A stretch of 64,000 nucleotides of DNA from Microvelia longipes (taxonomy: Eukaryota > Arthropoda > Insecta > Hemiptera > Veliidae), in assembly GCA_018340805.1 (NCBI GenBank), contig JACMZG010001913.1:17787629-17851628 (forward strand). The letters are read 5' to 3'. A model generated the notes under the pieces. It was not told the origin of the DNA, made no database searches, and worked only from the letters and a program-made list of their open reading frames with translations. How positions within the stretch are numbered: the first letter of the stretch is position 1; every line of letters begins with the position of its first letter. A program made the translations under genes and the position numbers. Below, piece after piece: positions 30,988 to 42,130 of this stretch.

Positions 30988-31929
30988 ATGTCAATTTTTG
31001 TCATCGCGGGTAAGTTGTAAACAGTGTTGCCGTATTTAATATTTTTGATTTGTTTTTAGTTCATTTATTTTTCAAATGTGACAGTTTTTACGCAGGTAAA
31101 TAGAAAGAAATAAGAAAACACGTGGTCTTTTTTTTTTTTCTTTGTTTTCACGAATATTTTGATTTGTGCTCCTGAACAGTTTTAATTATCAGATGAAGAT
31201 AGAAATGTCATTCTTATGATTTCTAACGATCACTGGATTTTTAGTTCAGGTATTTATAACTTTACTCGTTTTCTATTGTTTGTTTATCTACTTTTGTTTG
31301 TTTAACTACTATTGTTGTTGTATTGTTTTACTTTGGATTCACGGCAACTAATGTCGATGTTTTGTTGGCTTGCCCACAGTTTCAAGTTGGAGTTTGAAGT
31401 CTTTGCGTTCTTTCTTAATACTGAAGTTATTTTTGCTGTATGACGTCTGTCGAAAGTCTAGTCCGAGTATCTCTAGCGTGCAGTTGGATCAAGAACTCGA
31501 ACCTACAAAGCTAGTTAGCCGGATTGGTTTATGTTTACCCCATTATTCGTTTCTATTTCCTTATTATTATTTAATTAAGTTTCGTATTTATTTTGATTAA
31601 TTGTCTTTATTTTTTTTTAATTTGTTTAACATATATGTGTTGAGGAGTTATAACCTCAACTGGCGCCCAGGTTTTGTTTATAGTTTTAAATTTATGATTT
31701 AGATAAATTAGAGACAAAGCAGGGTTATCTTTGATCAAAGATGGGTTTTGCTCTTTAGATAAAAGGTCATGCTTATAATTAAGCTTTGTTTTTTTTGTAT
31801 GTTGTACAATATTCAGGCGATTGCTTGTTAATATTTGTTACATGTTAATAAACAAGCATAATTTTCTTATTTAATGTCTTTATTTATTCTGTTAATGGTA
31901 TATCGTAAGTTTATTGTATTTGGGGTACA
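30975..31929 (+). repeat. Gypsy 3' LTR
   Basis: Matches the 5' LTR except for single changes and one deletion of about 25 bases near 31230 (after TTTCTAACG). Followed by the ATAA target duplication. Confidence 0.92.
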
Positions 31930-31933
31930 ATAA

Positions 31934-33377
31934 GGGAATTTAAAAAGTTTCTGAATGCTAAATAGTACAGACAAACTGGAAATAAAGTTTATAAATGTTT
32001 CTATAAGCTAATTGCGATTCAAAGTCTGTAGCAGCGGAACTGTCGTTAATAAGAAATTGATAACGAAAGGGTGATCGTTGTTGAAGTCCTTATGGGTTTT
32101 TTTGATTTTTCTTATTTATAACGATTTTTTCTTTAAATTTTTTCTCAAAGTGCTTTAATTAATTTTAGTGCGTGTGGACTCTGTAGAATTACTATTTTAT
32201 TGAATGAATGAGGAACGAGTGAATATGATACAACAAATTTAATCACTCTTTCGTTTTCCCACCTGACCAATCCTGGAATAATCGAAGTATTTATCTATGA
32301 AATATTAGCAATTTTTCAGCACCGATGATCGATCTATTAATTTTTAACTCATTAATCACAAATTAACTAACAATAAAGAAATAAAAGAATAATTTTTATC
32401 GGCTCACATACTAATCCTATGATAAAAATTTTTAATCACTCTTTCATTTTCCCACCATGGGAAAATAAAAAAACATACACATCGACATTTTAATACACAT
32501 GGTGGGTTATACCAACCCTACAACAATCTCTTTGAAATGGAAAAAGCTTTTTTGTATTCTGGTCACGTAGAGTCTAATATTGAATGGTTATGACTCAATA
32601 TTATTTTTATTACCCATCATGTAATTGAACTAATGGTGATAATTGGATGAAACTTGAGCCCCTACATAAGACTAACAAGTATACAAATGAGCATATTTGT
32701 TAGTCTTATTTGTGGTGAAGAGTGGTAACACTGCTTGGTAGTCCACCTCTGGTTAGCTCCCATGCTAAATCGGCAGACATCGTTAAGCTGGCACATTCTA
32801 ATGTGTAATGCTGTTCTTGTATTGTTTTTTTATAATTAAATGTAATATTATTTAATTGTGTTATACTATTAATAACACTATCTATATAGTTATTGTGTTT
32901 ATCTAATTATATTAATTAGATAAACACAACATGGTGCATTCGGTTGGACCTTAGGTAGGAGGGGTTTATTTTGCATAATATTACATAATATGCATTTAAA
33001 GTAAATGCAATAGCTTCAATTACACTCTAATATAAACTACTTCTACTATTTATAATATACATAATGAATTATGCATACATTAAATAATTTGTTTGCTGTT
33101 TAATTTATGTACTCTATGGTTGTAACCATTTTTTTTCATGTATAATCATTCCTTGACTTTTCATTAAGATATTTTAAAATGCATTGTAATTTTTAAGATT
33201 TTCTTAATTTATCATTATTTCTGAGATTTTTGATGATTCATCATAATTTCAGCATTGTCATCTGTTTTTAAAGGAGTAAGCTTAATTTTTTTTTGAGAAA
33301 CACTGAAAATAATTCCCCCTATACCATGGTTATTGAATGATATAGAAATTAATAAAATGCTTTAACCTACAAGGTTC
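31934..33377. other. No gene seen
   Basis: AT-rich sequence. TTTAATCACTCTTTCRTTTTCCCACC occurs twice (about 32238 and 32428), 190 bases apart. A palindrome with TCTAATTATATTAATTAGA core is at about 32899-32930. No exon is recognised. Confidence 0.4.
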
Positions 33378-33390
33378 CCTTGTTTATCAA

Positions 33391-33947
33391 GTGATAGTAA
33401 TATGGGTGGAGTGGTAGTAACTACCAGGCAAGTAGGCCATGTTGTTGGGCCCTTTTTGACAGCTCCCTAAGATAGTGCTCTACTCCTTTTAATTTCAAGT
33501 GTAGGTATATTTTATCTAATCTAGACAGAAGATCCGTGAAATTTCTATGGCTCCTCTCGTGCTTTTTCAAGCAATCATACATATTTTCACTGACTCTTAT
33601 AGTATAGTGAAAACTGGGAACAACACGTGCTCTCACTGTTTAAACAAACCTCCTCACACTTAAAACTACAAGGCAGAAACAGTATAGTATTATAATGAAT
33701 CTACAATGAGAGTCCTAAATTTTGCCTATACCCAGTTTCATTTAGGGTAAGGGATCTTTAACGAGTACCTGACAATGCACAGGCTTGAGGCCACCGGCTT
33801 TACGTCCCTTCTGAAGGGCGTGGTACCCAGAATTTTTATCCCTCATAAATATCCTAAAGGCTCGTGCTGGGATTGAACCCATGACTAAAGTCCATTCATT
33901 CTGTGTATTGGCCGCGTACCTTAAACACTACACCATGGGTGACTCTT
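33391..33947 (-). mobile_element. tRNA-headed SINE, copy 2
   Basis: Same family as 11835-12384: A-box region GGTGTAGTGTTTAAGGTACG and B-box GGGTTCAATCCCAGC on the minus strand, and the same 500-bp body. A 13-bp target duplication CCTTGTTTATCAA is at 33378-33390 and 33948-33960. A block of about 40 bases (AGACAGAAGATCC...CTCGTG) is present here and missing in copy 1. Confidence 0.87.
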
Positions 33948-34401
33948 CCTTGTTTATCAAACTACTTAATAAACCCATTGGCTATGACAGTGACAGCTCC
34001 TTTGGCTATTGGCTGTGTCTTCTCTTTTAGTGTGAAAATATTTATTGTCTTGGGTTGTACCTTTCTAATATCAACGTTCTTTATTTGCTTTCAGGTTGCT
34101 CTTGATGCTATTATAAGTGAATTTAGATATTCTGTAAATCACTGGACTGAAATCATCCTGATATTACATAGTGTATAAGTAAAATAAGCATATTAGTACA
34201 TACAGCATACATTAGAATATCTTGTTTGAAACTATATTTATTAGAGTAAGGTACTGGTAATTAAAATTTCATTCCAAAACATTTAATGGATACAAAGGAA
34301 TATAAATTAACTTTTAAAATGTTCATGTCTTTCTCATTTAAAAAAAACTATTTGTTTAAATCACATTGGTACAGTTGCCTTCATAGACTGATCTATAGTT
34401 A

Positions 34402-34746
34402 AAGTCTATCGTTTAGTTTAAAAATCCCCAAGGTCATAAGTGTTTTGGGGATTGACCAATCAGAGAAGCCGCTGCCAACCTCTCACTTAAAAAGAGAACG
34501 GCAATCATTCACTTTGTTTATGGTTTTTCTTTTGATTACATCGTTTTGAAAACTAATTTCAAATTAATCATAAAAATTATATTTTAAAATAAAACTGCAC
34601 AAAAGAAATGTAAGAAAACATCGCCAAGAAAATACTGAATTGTTTACATAGTTTTTTCCCACTCCCTTCTTGCAGGGATTTTTTTTCTTAAGAATCGGTG
34701 GTGCCTAAACTGGCCTGTCAAGATTTTTAAACTAAATGATAGACTG
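34402..34746. mobile_element. MITE family 3 copy, inverted
   Basis: Ends AAGTCTATCGTTTAGTTTAA and TTAAACTAAATGATAGACTG with TA on both sides; internal blocks as in 10780-11180, read from the other strand. Confidence 0.78.
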
Positions 34747-36084
34747 TAGTTAATTATAGTCTTATTTATCTTGCATTAGCTTTAATACTTTACTCTAAAA
34801 TATCAAGTAAAATACTGATTTAGTTGCATTGTATTTGGATACACTCAATCAGTGTGAATCCATTTATGTTTAAGGATCATTCCATCCTCTATTTATTTCA
34901 TCCACTGTGTTTTAAGAACACTAATACTTGTTGATAAAGCAAATTTTATAAGTCATGTTTTGTATGTATTGCTATTGTTGTTAATATCCTTTTATGCTTA
35001 TTTATTGTAATCATAATGCATTGTAAAATAAGTATTTGTGTTTAAGCCAGGAGGACTAGACAAATAATAATAATATAATATCTTTGATTAAAGCAGTGAA
35101 GCATTGTAAAAACTCTTGTATCCTCTTAATTAGTCTCATTGGGCTTTAGAAACACAAATATTTGTTATTTTATAATTTTGTAGATAAATTTCTTTTCTTA
35201 TTGGTGTCCTTTTTACCCTAGCCCATTTTATGCTTTTGTAGATAAAGACCTTTTTTATTGGTGTATTTTTTTATCGTTGCCCTACTGAAATTTGTTTGTC
35301 TATTTTTAGGACAAGGTAGGTAAAAATATTTCTGTACAAAATCTCTGGTAACATTATTTTAATTTAAGAAACAAAATAATAGTACAAAAATAAAACAACC
35401 ATATTTAACAAAGTTAAAAATAAATATTGGTTAAAGAAACATAACTAATTCTTTATAGTAAATTAACACAGAAATTATATCACATTTAAAAAACAATAAT
35501 AACTATATTCATTACTAAGATAGCAGAATTGAAAATAAAATAAAAATTTTAACAAAGACCCAAGCAAAATTATAAACTAACTGTATTTTGAAACACATCA
35601 TGACTGTTTTATAGTGTGATTAGAACAAACATTCATGAAACACAAATGTTACCACAATATCAGGTAGATAAAAATTTAGCATTATAAAACACAATAATAC
35701 ACATAATATATAATTACGTAAAACCAAATAAGAATAACACAAATACATATATATATAAAACAATGCTAAAAAGATGACACTATACAAAAACCAAGATTAT
35801 TAGGTATATTACATAATCTTTGACAAACAAGTTACAAATAGTATTAAAAACAATATTAATGAAGATACAAATTCAGCATTCAAACAATTAATATGTATAA
35901 ATACATTCAAACCAATAATAATTATAATACATTATTAAAACAATACTAAAAGATTTAAAACACAATACTAGCTTAAACTTATCAAAATACAGCATTATTA
36001 AATAGTACAGTATAAATATATGAGTGATATAGAAACAATAATGATAAAATCTAGAAACTATATTAAAGACATAATGTTGAAACA
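34747..36084. other. No gene seen
   Basis: Very AT-rich DNA, mostly A-rich on the plus strand from 35300 on. No coding exon or structural element recognised. Confidence 0.4.
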
Positions 36085-36300
36085 ATTTGTCATCATATGT
36101 AATAATGTAAAAGCAATATTGTAATTATATATAATAATGTAAAAAACAATTTGTATTTAATATAGTAATGAAGAAAATATTGTAATTATATTAATTATAG
36201 TAATGAAGAAACATTATAATATAATATGTAGAAACAATATTGTAATATATATATAATAATGAAGAAACAATATTGTAATTATATATAAATAATAAAATAT
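36085..36300. repeat. AT-rich minisatellite
   Basis: About six loose copies of a 30-35 base unit built on AACAATATTGTAATTATATATAATAATG, immediately before the exon at 36339. Confidence 0.6.
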
Positions 36301-36338
36301 AGATACTAATTAAACAAACTTGTTGTTATTGCACATAC

Positions 36339-36554
36339 CTTCATGATTATATCCGATATGGCATTCCCCGTGTTGGTCAAAAATCGATCGGGCAAAAAAG
36401 CCAGATCAATTTTCGAACCACACAAGAGGATGTGAAGAGCAGTGAACAATGTGCTGAGCGGACGAATCACCCAACATTCTTCAAAGCTCCCAAAGGTGGT
36501 GAAAAGTAGCCCACTGTATGAATGGATGATTAGATAACCAAACAGACAGAAGTG
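36339..36554 (-). CDS. 72-codon membrane-protein exon, possibly chemoreceptor-like
   Basis: It has an acceptor TTTTCTTAG/CAC and a donor ATGAAG/GTATGT, and it is open and in phase 0 at both ends. GC content and codon use stand out from the AT-rich flanks. The peptide has two hydrophobic segments, FGYLIIHSYSGLLFTTFG and LSTLFTALHILLCG, and then a polar tail ending FLTNTGNAISDIIMK. A pattern of two membrane helices followed by .NTG..I.DII.K just before a phase-0 intron recalls insect gustatory receptors, but the similarity is by eye and weak. The other exons were not found in the window; they may be hidden in the AT-rich flanks or lie in a decayed gene. Confidence 0.5.
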
Positions 36555-36639
36555 CTAAGAAAAGGGCGAGTTTATGCTTAAATACTATCTAAGCATAAAC
36601 TACTACATTATTTTCTTTTTTTATATTCAGGAGCGTAAT

Positions 36640-38170
36640 CAGGAAGATGCCATTGTAGCAGGAGTGGATGTAAAGGGAATTAGCACAAGTAGCATGTGTC
36701 CAACCTCTCAGGAACTTTTATGCTAGTTATTCGTATTCTCATTAGAAGTGACTGATATATTGGTTATCAGACATGATGCTTAAACTAATCCCTAGACATT
36801 CCACTCCCTATGAGAAGATTCACAAATCTTCCCCGACATTTATAAAGAGAATGGCATCCCAATGCTTTACTGGAGTGTGACCAGCCCTGATACCCTACTG
36901 ATCACATTTAAATATTTAGACTTTGCAACGTGTGGGTGTAGAGTCACCCAAACATTACATTACACTAGTCCTTGTCATGAATATACTCTAATCACATAAT
37001 ACAGGGCTTAGTTTAAGCAAAATATATCAAATGTTTTGCTTAATCTAAAGATATTTTTTATTTTTTTCTCTACTTTTAATTAAAGCTAAAATTAGATTGT
37101 TGCAAAATCTCTAAGCCTGCAATATGTATTTTTACAATATTTCACCAGTAAGGTAAGTCATACTGAGATTTTACAAATACAACAATAAAAAACTACCAAG
37201 TGAACACTCTTGCTGTCTCAACACTAAGTCCAGAGACACAATAACACCAAGAATTTTCCTGAAACCCTGTCTCAGTTTAATTCTTTTGTTATTGTTTCTT
37301 GGTATTAAAGACATATTTTAGGGCACTACTCAAGTCCAAATGAGACTTACACCCATGTCAAAAACACTTAGTTTTACTCAAACTTTAATATTTTTTTAGA
37401 ATACAACTTAACTAATAGACAACTTAAAATTCAAAGGGCAGCATGAGAAAATAGATTCAGGAAAGAGTGACGACAACACAAAATTAATCATCACCTATGA
37501 TTCATTCTGAGTTGCCCACCAATCACATCCCTTCCTTCATGCTACTTCCCAACTCTGCCTAAATGCCTAATAAGTTGACTACAAATTAAGTGTGTTTTTC
37601 TTTTTCAAGTGAAAGATTTTTTTTTATAAAAATAGCTTCATTTAAAGGTCTACTGTTAGAAGGTGTCTGATGAAGTGAAGGAGGCTCAAAATAGAGATGT
37701 AGAAAGTAAAGGATTTGATTTATGTGGCATTTATCCACCTCTCAGTCTTACGTATTCTCACTATATAGAACCTGATAATATATTGGTTAAGACATTGATG
37801 CACCAACCCCTAAATCTTCTACTAAAGTTAAGAGATTGGTCTATCACCTGATAGAAGCATATTTCTCACCTCTCAGGTGTTAAAAACAGAATTTTAGTTT
37901 TCTCACCAAAAAAAAAGAAAAGAAATAATAAAGACCTGATACATTGGTGTTTAGAAAGTGATGCTATAACCAACCACCAAACAAAAGTAAAATGAAAAAG
38001 GGAGTTGATCTGGCTTTACAGCGAGCAGCATTTATCGTAACCTCTCAGGCATTTTTATCCTGATGTGTAGGTGTTGAGACATTGATGCACTACCAAATCC
38101 TAAGTTATCAGTGACAACTCCAAACAGTCGTCTACTGAAACCCCTACACTCTACAAGCCATTTCACTTCT
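36640..38170. repeat. Three diverged copies of an unidentified repeat
   Basis: Blocks around 36690-36790, 37720-37830 and 38030-38120 share the words ACCTCTCAGGNA.TTTTAT, GATATATTGGTTA.GACAT.ATGC and CTAAATCCTNA-like text in the same order. The frame at 37663-37851 lies in one of them and is not supported as a gene. Confidence 0.45.
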
Positions 38171-40139
38171 TAGTCCCTTATACCAGAAGAATTAAATGTA
38201 TTTAAAAATATGACCTACCAGACTGAACTTAAAACTAAATAACAAATATTTAATTAACAAACATTTATATTCATAGAATACAAATGTTTATTTCACAATA
38301 AAGACAATATAAACATGTTAAAATTATTAATAAACAATAAATAAATAATGTTAAAACAAAACAATAAAAATACAATTTTATCAGGACGAAAGGGGGAAGA
38401 AAACAAACCACAATAAGACATTTTAATTACAAAATAACTTAAGATGAGATTTTTACAATATTTTAAATACATTTTTAAAAATAAATAAATAATAGATAGT
38501 CATGCCATCAGTAAATTGTTTATTAGAGAGGAAATTGTAAATATAATAAAATTATTTTTTAAATAAAAAAATGATACTTCTGATTGGTTCAAAAAATAAT
38601 TGAAATATTAACACGGAAACTATAACTAGCATGGATGCTTTTGAATAAAGAACAGAAAAGTCTGGACACTCAAAACAGAATTATTTAAAAAAAACATATT
38701 TCAAATAAAATTAAAAAATAAAAAAAATTACTAAAATATAAAATCAAGATTAGAGAGAATTAACCCTTAAACATTATGATATATGTTAGTTTTGCTGGAT
38801 CATTTTTTTAAAACAATTTCTTTCTAATAATTACTATAAATTAATAACAATACATTTAGAAAATGTGAAGTATTATAGCGATAGCTCATACAAACTCCAG
38901 AAAAATATTTAGTGGTAAAAAGAAGAAAAAAGAGTCAGGTTTCACAGCAGATTGTAGACCTTGGCAGAGATCCAGAGAAATCGATTTAAGAACTGTTTAA
39001 AACACATTAGAAAGTTAAGAGGACAACTTATTGATATGGTAAGGTTTGTGTGAGGAAGTACTAGTGAAACCTGATGGCGTTTCTGATCAGAAAATATAAA
39101 ATTAAGGGAACGATTCACGCTAACGACACTTTAATTAATAAGTTAAAAAAGAAAATAAATTTTTACTTAAAATTAAAAAATAGAGGAGATTAAACTTGAA
39201 ATATAAACAATTAAAGGACAAATTTTCATTACTTTGAAATTCTTCACAATCAAATCAAGACATTCCCAAATAAAGTCACAATAATCACTAAAATACTTCA
39301 GCAATTCACTCAAAATGTATTATTTATTTAGAATGACATGATTATGAGAAACACTTCATTTACTTAAAGTCATTTTAAAAGCTCTGATTTTTTTTAAAGT
39401 AGAACCTAAATTTTAATATGATGTCAATGATAAAAGTCAATTAATCAAAGAAAATTGATTTGCAAGCAACACTATTCAGAATAAAAACAAACCAAAATAA
39501 GAAATTGAAAAATGGATTGTAGTAAAAAAGTTTGTCTAACGCCTCGAATTGTTAGGAAACAAACTAGAATAAATTTTATTTTGTCACAAAACAAATTTTG
39601 GTTTATAATTTGTCAAAATATTACGATGGAAATGTCTAAAAAGTTTCATTTTCAAAGCATCTTTACTAAAAATAAATAAGTGTTTCAAATCATTTGACTA
39701 TTCCAGTATTTTACAAAACATAGTTTCTTTTGGTTTCTTGACTTGACGGTAAGTTCAATTTGGAGTTTTATTTAATGAATCCTTGGCAACTTCAGCAAAC
39801 ATGAAATTGTTGATCTAAAATTCTTCAGCGAATTTCTTGTCCTGAAAGAGTAGAAATAAAAAAAAATATAATTATTAAAACCAAATTAATTTGTTACTTG
39901 TAAAAAACTGAGATGGAAAGAAAGAGAAATCCTATTGCCATCAATTCTTTTAACACTGTATTAAAAGTAGAATTAAAGAGATGAATTTTATTGTGATTAG
40001 ATCCTTTAACATCCCATTAGGTTGGAGTTTGATGTTTGAATGGGATAAGACCTGCATATGATACGACATATTCTATGTCATACCATCATCTCATATCATA
40101 TCATATGTACATGATATGACCTGGATATGACACCCTGTA
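38171..40139. other. No supported gene
   Basis: AT-rich sequence. One possible terminal exon on the minus strand, CTCTTTCAG/GACAAGAAATTCGCTG... ending TAG (39818-39844), has a good acceptor but only eight codons, so it is not called. Confidence 0.4.
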
Positions 40140-40590
40140 TCATAAGGGGCCCACCCTAGAAGAATAAAATACATCAATTATCAGGTTCTTAAAAAGGCAT
40201 TATTGCCTTTATCCCCCTTATATATGCCCTACTCGCGTAAAGCCTTTCTACAGACCCAATAAAGGGTACTACTACAATGGAGTATTATAAGGGACCCACA
40301 CTAAAAGAATATAATAAATATACCATTATATTCTTTTAGTGTGGGTCCCTTATAATACTCCATTGTAGTAGTATGATAAGGACCCATATTTCATTTAAAG
40401 AAAAAACATACTTATTTGATACATTACTATCTTCATTTCCCACATACATGCCGTACTAAAAGCCTTTCTGAAAACCTGAGAATGGATGTATTTATTTATT
40501 TTATGTTTAAAATCATTTTTTTGTCAGTCAAAAGTTTGTAGGGAAATGTATTTGTTATGATTTGGTGGGTCCCTAATCATACTCTAATTA
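40140..40590. mobile_element. Foldback element related to 13691-20270
   Basis: It has the same words as the foldback at 13.7-20.3 kb: ATCATAAGGGGCCCACCCTA, TATATGCCCTACTC, AAGCCTTTCTACAGACCC, GTTTGTAGGGAAATGTATTTG and GGTGGGTCCCTAATCATACTC. In the middle, 40266-40310 and 40326-40372 form a near-perfect hairpin (CTACAATGGAGTATTATAAG and its inverse). A target duplication was not found. Confidence 0.7.
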
Positions 40591-41139
40591 CCCCCATTAA
40601 ATTAACATAGAGAAAAGTAGAGATAGAGAGATAAATTTGATTGCGATTATTCCCTTATCACCTCATTAAACCAACATAGAGAAAAGTAGAGATAAGAGAG
40701 ATGAATTTTATTGCAATTATTCCCAAGATAGGGGGAGATAAATCTTACTGCAATAAATGGAGAAGAACCTTATTCTAATCAGTTCCCCTAATGCCTTATT
40801 AAATCAGTATAAGAAGAAGTGGGGATAGGGAAACAAATCTTTTTGCAATTAGTTCTTGTAACATGCTACTTAATTAATATAAGCAGAAGTGGGGGTAGGG
40901 AGATGAATATTGGAATAAGTTTCTTTTACTTATTTTAAAATAAAATTTCTTTTAATTAAATCACATGAGGTAATTGAGGTAGGGGATGGATCTTTTTGAT
41001 AGAAAAAGACTAGAGGGTATATCGCCCGTACCCTATTGGCCCGTCCTACATGTGATTGGCATATAGTGTTGTACAAGTATAAAATAAATAAGTGTTTTTT
41101 TAAATCTTGAAAAAATTGACTTGCAATTTAAAGTGTCAC

Positions 41140-41400
41140 TGGTATGACAGTTAACCACAATCCATCAACAAAACAGTATAGATGCATTTTTACTAATGCA
41201 TCTATACTGCATTAGTATGCATCTATATGCATCCATCTATACTGCATTTAGAATGCATCTATATGCTTTCCAAAGAAAATTTGCTATTGTAATGTTTTGG
41301 GGCCTCTACCTACGGAAGACCTTGATGTGTATCTACAAGGATGTAGTTATATCTCTGTATTTAGATACAGAGATAAGCTTGGGCTAGCCCAAGCTTATGT
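41140..41400. repeat. ATGCATCTATA repeats and two adjacent perfect palindromes
   Basis: Several ATGCATCTATA(T/C) units lie at 41175-41265. At about 41351-41374 ATCTCTGTATTTAGATACAGAGAT, and right after it AAGCTTGGGCTAGCCCAAGC (palindromic, 22 bases), can fold into hairpins back to back. Confidence 0.6.
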
Positions 41401-41819
41401 AAGAAAATATTTACATTTACTATATTTCACAACTTGAATGTAGTGACGAGGCAATCTATATCATAAGCCGTTGAAACTATGAATTATCTACAAAATAAAT
41501 AATTCTCCTGTTATCCTTTCTGTCCAAAGTTACGCTAGGCCAGATGAAGTTCCATTAAAATTTTGGTTTTGGTGGACAATTGTAATCCGACAAAACAAGC
41601 TAAAGAAATGTTGAGATGTAACTGCTGTTATACTTTTATTAGCCCAGGGAGCAGATTAAAAATGTAACTCATCCATACATCTTTAAGCATATTTTTAAAA
41701 AAAACACAGTCAGCTTATCCAAAGTAGATGCTTTATTCCGCAAGCTCAAAAATTTAGAAAATCAACTGTACACTCAAAGTGTAATTTAAAGACGGCAAAA
41801 ATTTATTTAAACTTTATAA

Positions 41820-41885
41820 CTGAGAGCGAAATCTAGATGCGAACCCCAGACCTCCGTGGTGTCAAACAACCACGGAGGGGGTCCA
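41820..41885 (-). repeat. tRNA-derived SINE fragment
   Basis: GGAGGTCTGGGGTTCGCATCT on the minus strand matches the B-box part of the SINE at 3490-3598. CCACGGAGG is repeated inverted next to it. Confidence 0.45.
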
Positions 41886-41899
41886 AATTAAACATAAAT

Positions 41900-42130
41900 A
41901 TAATTATATTTTTTGGTGGTTTTGCCAATACTATAACTATGGTTGTAGTTATCTGATTTAGTGAATAAACACTACATAAATAGGAATTTTTATCAACTTT
42001 ATAAAATGTTCACTTTATGTTTTGCACACGACCAACAAGATCCTACTTATTTCAAGAAATTTCAAGTCGTTCAATTTCCTAAAATTTTAAATGTGCACAA
42101 TGAAAGCCCCAACTCTAACTAAATAGGCAC
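41900..42130 (+). repeat. Dispersed repeat shared with 61680-61890 and 58870-59040
   Basis: The chain ATAACTATGGTTGTAGTTAT, AATAAACACT, TTTTGCACACGAC and TACTTATTTCAAGAAATT is also present in the same order at 61690-61840, and in the inverted sense at 58920-59040. It flanks the Penelope-like element on both sides. Confidence 0.55.

Larger units (their letters stand above)
21199..31929 (+). mobile_element. Ty3/Gypsy LTR retrotransposon, with a LINE inserted in gag
   Basis: Two LTRs of 985 and 955 bp, starting TGTAACCAAG and ending GGGTACA, flank gag, protease, RT, RNase H and integrase in the Ty3/Gypsy order (integrase last). A 4-bp ATAA duplication borders it (21195-21198 and 31930-31933). 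The LTRs differ by only a few bases and a roughly 25-base deletion by eye, so the insertion is recent on this scale. The internal region holds a second LINE (23251-26836). Frameshifts in gag, between RNase H and integrase and before the integrase core make it defective. Confidence 0.93.

Noticed and set aside
33903..34178. 91-codon frame and possible last exon (TTTGCTTTCAG/GTTGCTCTTG, stop at 34178)
   Set aside because: The first part overlaps the SINE; the possible exon of about 28 codons has a fair acceptor but no partner exons and no recognised domain.
39818..39844. Possible terminal exon coding DKKFAEEF and stop (minus)
   Set aside because: Good acceptor but eight codons only; cannot be told from chance.
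40010..40140. CRISPR-like array from the CATATCATA repeats
   Set aside because: Only a few short ATATGA-type words in AT-rich eukaryotic DNA; no constant spacer length.
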